This document shows, piece by piece, positions 45,001 to 57,000 of a DNA stretch of 64,000 bases (position 1 is its first letter; each line of letters begins with the position of its first letter). Position numbers and translations under genes: made by a program. This DNA is from Tridacna crocea (taxonomy: Eukaryota; Mollusca; Bivalvia; Cardiida; Cardiidae). Where the stretch lies: NCBI GenBank assembly GCA_943736015.1, contig OX031058.1, positions 24,825,001 to 24,889,000 on the forward strand. The letters run 5' to 3'. Under the pieces are notes generated by a model. It made no database searches, was not told the DNA's origin, and worked only from the letters and a program-made list of their open reading frames with translations.

Positions 45001-48000
45001 CATTTTACCTCTTCCGACATATGTTTCTTTGTTCTCAGGAACGCTCAGGTAACATTTTGGACGATTTTGAAGGGCTTCTAAACGTGGTACTTCTCCCTCT
45101 GTTGTATTCACTGGTTTTTGATCAGCCCCTACAATAATTATAAATGCAAATGGTTAATATTTAAACCTTCAGACAAATTTTAACCCTTTACTACACAACG
45201 AAATTTTAAACTTGTTTAAATTAAAAGCAATTGCAGATGGCAATTAATTAGTAATTGAAGTGTATTTGATGATACCCTACTAAATCATGAAATGGAATCA
45301 ATCCACTCTTCAGTATTTAGTTTGCCCCCCTTGCAACCCTGACTCTCTGATTCTCTTATCCATAAAGTTCTTCAGTATAATTATCCTTCTTATAGGAATA
45401 TCATTACACTCCTCCAAGACACCAGTTTACAGTCTGTCAAGAGAATCTGGTGACTCTTATGCCTCCTTACCCTGTATACAAGTTCATCCTAAAGATGTGC
45501 AATTGTGGACAAGTCTCGACCATACAGCCACCAGTGGAGTTGTGAAAAACTGCATCCCTCTACATTACCATCTGGACAAAACAGAGTGAATCAAGACTAA
45601 TCTGTGAAAAGCACACTTCTTCATCCATGCATAGGGAATGATCTTTAAGCAGGAGTAGTCAACAAAGCAAAACAACACATCGGAAACAGGAGCAAACCAA
45701 TGTGAGGACAAAAAAGAATGCAGAACATCATCATGGACACATTTTGGACTGTTTGTGGATGAACATGATATACAATTTCAATTGCCTTCAGTATAGATAG
45801 CTGTTTTGGTTACGGCATCTCTGCCAGTCTCTCATATATACCTGTCAATTTGTTCTATGGTTGAATGTTCACACTAAATTATTTCAGAATCTGTTGTTGC
45901 TGTTGACCTTCCAACAGGGCTAATGCAATAGCCTGAGCCCAATACCATGATAGCAAATGGTTATATTTAACACTAAATAGCAGAAAGTTATGTATGTGTC
46001 TCAAGAAAATCAAATTGTATCAAAAAATGTCATGAGCAAAGTGTTATCATGAAACTGGACACAATTTTTGGTGTCTTACAGCACTAACAGACCACAAAAT
46101 AAACCTATCTCAAATATTGAAATTTGTTTCCAGCAGGGTAGAAAACATTGTGGGAAAAGGAGAAAATGCTGGTTACCAGCATTTTCTCCTTTTCCCACAA
46201 TGTTTTCAAAGGGTTTCTATCTCAGGGTGGCAAAAACCAGGGATTGTTTGGTAAAGGGTAACATATTATTTGTTTAAGTTCAATTATGACAGACTAAAGG
46301 TGGGTTGGAATTTATTTTGACAAACAGGCAGACAAAACTGACATACTTCCTTCCAATATCGGTTCAGCATTTTTGTTCCCTGAGTTGCTCATTACATTAT
46401 GGCCTACCTCGTCTTCTTCATCTGCTTCATCTACTGGATCGATCACAAGTTCTTTAATAGAGGAACAAAAGAAGGCTTTGACATAGTGAAGTAAAACTAT
46501 CATTATATGAGCATGCAAAAATTAACATTTTAACAAATAGTCTCGTGCCTGAAATATCTTTCAAAGAAGACTTTAGAAAACAGTTTGACAAGGGGAAAAA
46601 TGCTTGTAACTGTATTTTCTACTTTTTCCATAGAAAGGTTTTCAATACTTTCAAAGAAATATTCTTTGATTTCAGACCTTTTCTATTGATCATCTGCAAA
46701 TGCTATGAATTTGGTCCAGTCTAAAGTTATGTTATCTGGTATGAATTAAAATTAACATGCCTGTAATGAAGTTTTTTCTTTCTTTTAAATAGATCACTGC
46801 AGGAACATATTAAAATGATTGCCTGAATATCATCCTAGAAAACCTGAGTATGTTAATATTATGCCCCTTAACCCATTACCACACAATCCCTACTTTTGAC
46901 ATCCCTGAGAAAGAAGTCTTACGAACGAAGTCCGTAACAAAGAAACCAATGAATAAATGCATGGCAGAAATATGGATCGGAGCGGGATTCGAACTCCGAA
47001 CTCCCGGACGCAAAGCCAGTACCCTAACCACTGAGCCAAAGAGATATCTCCCTGACGCAGTAGGCAGGTATTGTATTTAAATCGGGAGTATGCCATGCAG
47101 GAAGGAGTGGTCTCCCGTAACACACCCCCTCTTAAAGTCATCATTTATTGATGACTCAAAGCCTTATTAGGCAGGAAGTCCGATTTTGGACAACAAATGG
47201 GATTAATGGCTCAATGGCCAATCCCGGACGAGCCCCCATCTTACGAACGAAGTCCGTAACAAAGAAACCAATGAATAAATGCATGGCAGAAATATGGATC
47301 GGAGCGGGATTCGAACTCCGAACTCCCGGACGCAAAGCCAGTACCCTAACCACTGAGCCAAAGAGATATCTCCCTGACGCAGTAGCCAGGTATTGTATTT
47401 AAATCGGGAGTATGCCATGCAGGAAGGAGTGGTCTCCCGTAACAGAAGCCTTTAGAAAACATTGTGGGAAAAGGAGAAAATGCTGGTTACCAGCATTTTC
47501 TCCTTTTCCCACAATGTTTTCTACCCTTCCCTGAACAAATTTCAAATTTTCAGTCACTTTTATTTTGTTGTCTGCAAATGCTTTCAATGTGGACAAGCCT
47601 AAAATTTTGTCGTTTGGTAAAGGGTTAATGTGAAGCATGTAATTAACAAACAAGCATAAGAAAAAGAACCAATAATACATAAGCCATACTCTATGAAAAG
47701 GGGTTCAAATATGTATGCAAAACCTATCAACCCATAATTATGTCAGCCTGTGTAGTCAACACAGGCTGACATAGGTCAGTACAAAAACCATCTTGCTATT
47801 TATAAATTTTCTGCATGTCTAAGGACTACGCTACCTCATGATTGAATTGGTTGTTAAAGAAATTTGCTTCTATAGGTCCATGCTTATGTATTGACTGGCT
47901 TTGTTTAGTGCATCACAAAGATGCATTTGATCCCTTTTTTTTAAGAAAATTAAAACAACACAAACAGGCTGTAATCCTTTACCAAAGGACAAAATTTTAG

Positions 48001-51000
48001 TTCGGTCCAAATTGAAAGCACTTGCAGATGACAAAATAAATGTAACACAAAAATTTGAAATTTGTTTCCAGCAGGGTAGAAAACATTGTGGGAGAAGGAG
48101 AAAATGCTGGTTACGAGTATTTTCTCCTTTTCCCACATTGTTTTCAAAAGGCTTCTATCTCAAGGTCATAAAAACCAGGGATTGTTTGGTAATGGGTTAA
48201 TCAAACCCATGTACCTAACTATCTCTACTTTTAACCTAGAGACTATAAGGTTTTTGTTAAACATTGTGAGAAATGTTGATAAAGCAGCACCTTCTCTCTT
48301 TTTCACTTTGTTTTCTATACATTCATTGTTTTCTGCAAATGCTCTGAATTTGGACACTTCTAAAGTCTACAACTTTGTTATTTAGTGAGAAGTTAATTAA
48401 ATAACAATATTCAAGTCTTTTTTCTTGGTTGTCATTTGTTATTAAGTTCATGTGACGTTCCGATTAAAGGTGGGTATTTAGAATTTTTACATCTCACCAA
48501 ATTGAAAAATATATATATCACTGAAATTTATATGAAAAAATAATACAAATCATCAATAATTAAGAATCATAAAATTACAAATAAATTTTTTTTTTATGGT
48601 ATTCCCTTAACTCTTTACCACACGAGAAAATTTAAGACTGGTCCAAATTGAAAGCATTTGCAGACGACAAAATAAAGGTGAATGAAAATTAGAAATTTGC
48701 TCTGGGAAGGGTAGAAAACACTGTGGGAAAAGGAGAAAATGCTGGTTACCAGCATTTTCTCCTTTTCCCACAGTGTTTTCAAAAGGCTTCTTTCTCAGGG
48801 GCGTCAAAAGTAGGGATTGTGTGGTAATGGGTTAAAAGGCTATGTAGCCTCTTAAGCTATATTTAGATTTCGTGCCAAAATTCAAAATAGCATTGTGGGA
48901 CTGTCAAGTGACTGGCATGTGACTAATAGCACTTAAATTCCATTACTGAACAAACATGTAATAATTATTTTCCAAAATGTCTTCTTCGGACGATATGTTT
49001 AAACTTTGTTTGTGTATTCCTGTATGTAAATGAGAGAATTAATCATCTAAAAATAGAATGTGTCTCCCGTTGGTGTCAATCTGGGCTGTAGTAAATCTCT
49101 GATTTATCATGTTGTCGGATGGTTTTGGACTACTAGGGTTTTATGAAATTATAAGGCCTTGAGAGTATAAAGAGGATTTTTTTGCATTTTTGTAAAATTT
49201 TCGTCCCAAAATCTGAAGGGCCATCTTTATTGGTTGGCATAACAGAAATACCATTGAACATACAGAATAACAGACATAGTAAAATATTACTGTTACCTAA
49301 TGTTTTTATCCCGTTGTCACGTTTAGTCAACTCTGGACTAAAGGATACTCGTCTCTGAAAATATACAAAATTTGAGATTAAATAATCTTGAATGGTACAA
49401 GGTAATAAATCCCTCCTTTTTTCAAGAAAAAAATAAAACCTTTATCTTAGATGCCTGTTCAAGTAAGCATCATCAAACTTGAATACAGGCCCGTAGGAAC
49501 AAGGGGGCTAGTGGGGGCTCAGCCCCCCCCAATAATTTTGAAAATCATAGTAACTAAAATACGAGTTCTTAGCGCAATTAAACAACCACGTAAAAAATCT
49601 CAGTATTTCGAAGTTAGCCCCCCCAATCTTGAAATCCTTCCTACGTCGCTGGAATAACATGGTTTTATTTTTTGGTATGCAAATGCCACAAGTAAGACAG
49701 CCATAGTTTCGAAATCTTAACCTGAAGTATTTGTGGAAACAAATCTGGGCTCCTGAAAATTGTCTCAGATGAACTGATTTTACTTCAGGTGTATACTAAT
49801 GAATTTATTTTACTTGTGGACACTGTACAGACAAACAAGTTAGACATCTGCCATTAGCTTTGATTCTAGCACCAAATAAATATTTACCTTTGTCAAAGAA
49901 ACACGCTCTAAGGGCACAAGACTTCCTCTCCTTGAAGTTCCTGTTGAGATACAGTGACAAAAAATACTAAGTCTGCATGGAATAAGACCTTTAAACCATT
50001 ACCACACAATCCCTACTTTTGACAACCCTGAGAAAGGAGCCTTTAGAAATCATTGGGGAAAAAGAGAAAATGTTGATCACCAACATTTTCTCCTTTTCCC
50101 ACAATGTTTTCTACTCTTCCCAAATCAAATTTCGATTTTTCAGTCACATTTATTTTGTCATCTGCAAATGCTTTTGCTTTGGGCAAACCTAAAATTCTGT
50201 TGTTTGGTAATGAGTTAAAGTATACAACTAACTAGAAGTAAGAAAGATAGAGTTTTTTACCGTCAAAATTTTGTTTACCTAAGAATTCTTTAGAAATTAA
50301 ACTTTGGACTAAATGCCAAAAGCCTGCACTTCAAATTTAAGGGAAAACTTTCAGAATTGTGTGAAGAATGTTTTCTGGAAAGGGAAAATTATTTTCTACA
50401 GTATCCACTCATGCTAAAGCTTATACTGAGCCAAATGGTGTTACTACTGTATTTAAAATAAATGAAATTTCATTGATCCTACCTCTGACTTCTTTCTTTC
50501 GGTATCTTCGACGAGCTGAAATGTACGAATCAGAATGACAGTATAACTGCTGATATACTCATTGCTGATAAACTCACAGTAGAGTTGTAACATTGTATTT
50601 GGGAAAGTACATGTATGATTTAAGGTGGGGTAGGTTTGGAAGAAATACACACAACTTACAAAAGTAAGTGTTAAAGTGCATTTGAAAGTATAGAGCTTAT
50701 TGTGAAGAAGACAAATTGTTACTGTATTGTAAGCTTAGTATTTGTGGTGACGTGATAGAGAAGTCCGGGGTTCAACCCCCGAATGAGAAAGCTATTTTAT
50801 CAGTACTGTTACATTAAAAACGATTACGCAAAATAAAGTGAGTTAAGTAACTTGGAAAATTCGTGAAATATTTGCTTCAATAACAAATAAAATGCACTCA
50901 TTACAAACAATTTGTTCATTTGCCACATTAAATCCATAACTAATCTGTTGTCTTGAGTCTTGCACTGTAAGAGTTATCATGGAATAAATGATGAATCTCG

Positions 51001-54000
51001 TAAACGATCCTATTATTCTATTTTTATGGTCTAAGGGAGAAAACTTATAAAATCTTGGTCAAAATTATAAAGAGTGACCTCCCTTATTGTTATTGTTTTT
51101 TTTCTTGTCTCTGTTCACCTGCCTTCTTTTCCCACGGATAAAACTTGATTAGACGAAGTGCATGTAAGAACAATCTGGTCATTCTCTAAACAGAATAATG
51201 TCTGTTATCTCAGGTTGAAGATCTTAGTAAAATGTTACCAGATTTTTATTTACACCATGATTCGGATATATAGACCATGTATTATAGCCCAGGAAGAATT
51301 AATACATGTATAAGGTACGTTCTTGGATTCAACGCTTGGGGCCTTGTCTATAATCGTATTCTTCCCAGTTAAAGGTAGATCTACTGCACCCAGAATCACT
51401 TGAATGGTCAATAACCTTGAATGAAGGAGCAATGATCAAGACTACTGTAGCATATCGATATATGTTGTGTTTATTCCTATGGGTTCGTTTAGTGTCCTTA
51501 GAAGTGAATTTATAGCCTACTTGTAGATTTTCAACAGTTTTATCATCTAACTTGCATAATGCATTTAGCTATTAAATGTGTGAGGTCTCATCTCGATAAA
51601 ACATACCGTTATTTCTTCACTTTGAATTTTGGCGGATGTTATGTTTACAAAATTCATGAAACCAAGGGAGACAACTGTTTGGTAACTAGGCGACATTTAT
51701 CTATTTGTCAATTTTCTTTTGATATGCCATCATAATTTCTTAGAAACTATAGATATTTATACAACTATCATTGAAATATGTAATAATTCTTATCAACTCA
51801 TTTGACTTGTGTCACTGCTTTTGTAATATATCACACTATATTTCAAGGTGGACCATGATTATTTTTTTCGTCTCTTGTTTTAGGCTGTACTCAATTGAGG
51901 GCAAGGAACAAAACTCTGATATAAAGTAAGACAAAAGTAAGTACGAGTTTTCTCCCTTTTACCTTTCTTAAACTAGAATTGTTAACGGTCTCTCTATTTG
52001 AATTAAATTCAAATTCTCATTTTTTTCAATGAAATCAAAGTATCAAGCGGGAAAAAAAAAAGACAATGCCTTGTAGTAAGTGGAAAAAAGATAAATAATA
52101 GAGGTCAGATGAACAAACAGACTGATGGTCAGGCATGGAGGGAGGCAGATAGATGAACGGACAGTAGACAGATGGACGGCCGGACACCCAACCAGCAAGA
52201 AAAGCGGGCAGACAGACAGAAAGACAGACAGATAAGCATATATACACAGACTGCAAAGGCTGACATGGGCCTAACGCATCTGCAAAAAGTATCCACTTTT
52301 GTCAACCTTTGCAGTCCAGGCAAGCTGACATGGGGGTAAAACATTTTTCTATTGGTTTTTCTATTTTACATGTGAACCGAATAACAACAAAATTTAAGAC
52401 TAGTCCAAATTGAGAGTATTTGCAGACGACAAAATAAATGTTAATCAAAAAATGAAACTGGATTTCGGAAGGATTATTCATACATGGGAAATGACACTGG
52501 CACTTACCTAGGAAATACGAAAAGCAGAAAAAGCAAACACTCAAAATGAAGATGACCACTAAAACTGAAAGTCAAACAAAAAATATGATTACATAACAGA
52601 AAAAAAGTAAATAACTATTACAGCACCACATGGGCGTGTGGTCTGATCTTTTTTTACACTGCCCACTTGTTTAGTCATGCCTGTAAGATCATAATATTAT
52701 TGGAAGTTTCAGTCGATAGTATTTTTATCTCGAGAAAGAGGTTTAATTTCTTTGGCACTGAATGAGCTGCAGAACCGCAATTATCAAGGTAGACATATCA
52801 ATTAAATAGGCAATGTCGGTTTAATTTGACTTAGTTAGCGAATTTCTCTACATGTCCCTCATCAGTGGGTTGTCTGAGACCAGCTTGCGAGTTCAGTCTA
52901 TAAAGAACATGAGTTGAAACTAGGGGCATGTTTGTTAGAATCCCTGGCTTCCTTTCTGATGGGTTGATGATAGTTATAGCAACAAGATTCATTTCTCTCT
53001 CACCGCTGATTGTTGTTTCAAAGACAACTATCTGGAAAAGCAGCCAGTGGTTTTAAAAGAAAATTGCGCGATGTACTGCTTAAAAGAAAATTCAGGAAAG
53101 CATGAAAATGTGCATGGTTATGACTACGATAAAACTGAGTTAACGTTGAAAACAGCTTTAAACACCCTAGAATAAACCAACCAATGGTGGTGTGAGAATG
53201 CACTCACTTTTCTAGAGTAAAACTATGGAAACTTTGTTTTGTCTAGATTCTACTGTAGTAAAATTTAAAAAAACGACAAAAAGATTAACTCATTACTAAA
53301 CAACAAAATCTTAAACTAGTCTAAATTGAAACCATTTGCAGATGACAAAATAAAAGTGACTGAAATTTTGAAATTTCTTTGGTGAAGGGTAGAAAATATT
53401 GTGGGAAAAGGAGAAAATGCTGGATACCAGCATTTTCTCCTTTTCCCACAATGTTTTTTAAAGCCTTCTTTCACATGGTCATCAAAAGTAGGGATTGTGT
53501 GGTAATGGGTTAATTCTTATCTTGCTAACATGATTTTAAAGTTATGTTTTGGGAAATAATATCTCCATATCGGACAGTGTAGATCAAAGATCAGACTGCA
53601 TGATCTGTGCAGTCTGATCTTGATCCTCATTGTCTGCAGAAGGTCAGTGAGTCATGCTTAGCAGTTTAAGGATTGAGTACCATCTAAGAATAATGACAAT
53701 TTATGTAAAAAATAAAAATCAGCATTACTCACTGAATTTTTTAAGTTCGGCTCCCAGTTGCTCATCCCAGATATCCTCTGATTCATAGCTAAGTAGAAAA
53801 AAAAACTTACTTTTCAACCCCTTAGAAACAAATGACGTAGTTTAGAGACCTTTAGAAAAAAATGAAACATTGTGGGAAAAGGAGAAAATGCTGGTAACCA
53901 GCATTTTCTCCTTTTCCCACAATGTTTTATACCCTTCCCGAATCAAATTTCAATTTTTCAGTCACATTTATTTTGTCGTCTGCAAATCTTTTTTTGGGCC

Positions 54001-57000
54001 AGTCTATAAATTTGTCGTTTGGTAAAAAGTTAACCCATTTTGTATAACAACCGATTGAATTATGAGGCACAATGGTCCTTTGAGCTATGTACAGAAAACT
54101 GACCAATAGCAAAGATGTACAACCCGGATAAGCCTGCATAGACTGTACAGGCTGACCCGAGTCGATTCTTTTTGCACTTGCATCAAGCCCTCAGCAAGGC
54201 TCATTTTTAACCCTCCACCCCATAAGGCATTTCTATGGTATCTCTAATTGACCCTAAATAACAGCAAGGATGAAGCCGTTTCTTATGTGTATGTGACACT
54301 TTTTGATAGCATAGAAAACATTGTGACAAAAGGTGAAATTGCTCATCACGAGCAATTTCACCTTTTCCCACAATGTTTTCCAAAGGCTCCTGCAAGCAAT
54401 GTGTAGAAATGAGTATCTATGGAGTAAAGGGTTAAGTTAAAGCAGTTAAATGCACCTTGCATTTGTGTCCCGAGTCTCCAATAAAAATGTGGCGAGTCAC
54501 GTTCTTATGTTTCTCCTTCAAAAACACAGACTTTCCTCATTTTTTAAATGCCAAGATCCAATTTTCTTTCAGTTTTCTAATATGGGTCTTTAGAAATATG
54601 ACTCGCTGAATAAAAGTCTTACAATACCAGATGTAAGAGAGTAACTATACATAGAAGTATGTATACGCATAAAAAGAATTGACTACAAGGAACATTTACA
54701 ATGAAGGGGAGGGGGGGCGCTACCAGCAGTTCTAATAGCTAATATTGCTTACACAAATGCTGACACAATTTATAAAAGGACAAATGTCAAGTTTAATAGT
54801 ATTGCTTTAGCAACCAGAAGCCTGATAATATTATCCATTTTCCAAATAAAGTCTTAAGTCTACAGATTTAGAGTTATTTTTTTCTTTTGTACGAATATAA
54901 TAAACTTAATCTAACTTGTTCAAACCATCGTAATTTTATTTTGTCTACAAGTATTTGAATAACAGTACCTTGCACAGCTGTAGTTCCTTTCTATATTTCT
55001 GATAATGGCACATCTTCCCTCGCATGAGCCGTCTGACGAAAAATGAGAAGAAAACGATTCAGAATAAATGATGATGACTTACAGAATGATAAAGCTTATC
55101 TGCTAATTTATCTTTTCCACACAATCGCGAATTTTAACGACTCTAGGTAAGAAGCCCTTTGAAAACATTGTGGTAAAAGAAGAAAATGCTGTTAACCAGC
55201 ATTTTCTTCTTTTCCCACAATGTTTTTTACCCTATCAAACAAAATGTGCATTATTGTACCCATATTGCAGTGGTCATCTGAAAATGCTTTCAACTTGGAC
55301 AAGACTAAAATTCATCGCACGGTAATGCGTTAAGCGCAGGATTCAGTGCTTTGTGCGGACAGTGTGTTCTAACATCAGACTGTGCGTTTTCAGAAATTGT
55401 ACAGCCTGACCCTTGATCAACATTGTAAACTTCTTTGCCCGATCTTCTGACGTGTATGTATGTAATCATACAGCTTTGAAACTCCAATAAATCTTAAGTA
55501 CTTTCCGAGAAAGTCAACTTTATTCACCTCTCTAGTGAGATAAACATAAATAAGTTATCCAGGCGACCGACGGTCGAGGGCAGCTTGAAGCATTTACGCG
55601 AACAAAAGGAATTTTACTATGTGCAGCAGAATTTTTGTAGCAAATAGGCCTACTAGACAAAATGATTTTACTGCATCACAATTTTCGAGGCAAATACCCG
55701 CTAAAGAAATTTTACTTTACAACATAATTTCCGTTTCATTACAAACCTACAACTTATATGAACTTATATCAACTTAATATAACACTTTGTCGATTTCATT
55801 CGGAAACAGAAGAAACAGTTGAAGCAACTACTGGTTTAAAAGGTGATGATCTTTTCTCAAATGGCGGATGAACATTGTTACGCAGTATTAGACCAATCAA
55901 ATTGAAAGCAGCTTAAAGTAGTCCGCGCACAGGTTACGTCATCATACAATATCTCGGACTTTTTTTGCAAAGTTCTATCAGAAACGGAATTTTCTGGTGT
56001 TGTCTAATTTTATCGAAATTCGATGATTGTTTTACTCTGTTTAAGCCGGAAAACTTGAAGATATATGATTAATAGTCTTTACCTGGCAAAAGTTCTGGAG
56101 ATTCCCTGTGTAAACAAAAAATGTTGTTTGTGCATGCGCATGGAGTTGTGACGTCACAATACATGTGTTTTAGAGCATCGCTGTATCCCTGTGCGTAATT
56201 GCAGGAATAGATATCGGGTCGTGTAGGCCATCCAATGTGAACTAGAATCATGTGATCAATTTGCTGTCTAATTGTAAAGGATTTTCTCTCCATGCTGCAA
56301 CCTGAAAAATAATGTCATCAGAAGTGTTACTTCCTTTATTCTGGTTTGTCTTCTACGATTTCGTGGACAAACCCCATTACTTGAGCAACTTTTGTTGTCT
56401 GCAAATGCTTTCAATACAGAAAGGTCTACAGTGACGCCTTCCAACGAAAAATCCGACATTTAGAAAGGACTTTAAATATGACCTGCATGAGAAAAACAAT
56501 GCCCTTGAGCGGTAATCAATCATGAATTCATAGCATAATATGATCGCATAAAAGTAGGCCTATTTTCTCAAGTCTACCAAAATTTTCAATATTTTTGTAG
56601 ACAAAAACCACAACAATGGAACATAAAAGGCTATCCTGTGTCGGAACTCTTAGCTATCTGTGAATTTACTGCATGTCAAAGGACCAATTTACCTCATGAT
56701 TCAGTCAGTTAAAAAAAAAGATTTAATTGATCAATAATTATGTGATCAGTTCCTCGTTATAATGCATCACGGCGATGCATTAAAACGCCTTTTCCAGAGC
56801 ACAACTCTACCATTGATCCAAGATTTCAAGGATATATTTTTTTAAATGTCGACGCTCAGTACAAGCTGTGGTCTTATCCAGTATCGATATGCACATTTTC
56901 ATTTCGATGGTAGATCCATATTTTAGTGCCATACTCAGCGCGACTCACTGACCTTTTGCGGACAGTGTAGATCAAGATTAGACTTCAAGGAACATGCAGT

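Larger units (their letters stand above)
46917..47444 (-). mobile_element. 528-bp TRIM retrotransposon with tRNA-like LTRs
   Basis: Minus-strand element: 5' LTR 47444-47239, internal 47238-47123, 3' LTR 47122-46917. LTRs are 206 bp and differ at one base (GCAGTAGGCAGG versus GCAGTAGCCAGG). LTR start TGTTACGGGAGACC. Directly after the 5' LTR lies TGGGGGCTCGTCCGGGAT (47238-47221), exactly the primer-binding site complementary to the tRNA-Pro 3' end known from murine leukaemia virus-type elements. Before the 3' LTR lies a polypurine tract AAGAGGGGGTG (47133-47123). Flanks show a 4-bp target duplication GAAG (46913-46916, 47445-47448). No coding capacity, so it must be mobilised by a partner. The low LTR divergence indicates recent insertion. 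Located in receptor intron 11. Confidence 0.92.
46868..47628 (+). mobile_element. TTAA-hairpin MITE interrupted by a TRIM
   Basis: 46868-46916 (TTAACCCATTACCACACAAT to GAGAAAGAAG) and 47445-47628 (GAAGCCTTTAGAAAACATTG to GGTAAAGGGTTAA) are the two parts. Removing the insert and one GAAG restores the family's usual spacing. Confidence 0.87.

Noticed and set aside
45287..45589. 100-residue plus-strand frame in receptor intron 13
   Set aside because: Antisense to the receptor, no motif, no repeat match I could make; treated as unclassified.
46890..47418. Several overlapping 65-85-residue frames with IWIGAGFELRTPGRK / SLAQWLGYW on both strands
   Set aside because: They are translations of the TRIM LTR and its tRNA-like module, present twice because the LTR is present twice.
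50740..50800. Possible tRNA or SINE head (GGGGTTCAACCCCCG)
   Set aside because: B-box look only; no A-box at the right distance, no cloverleaf, no flanking duplication.
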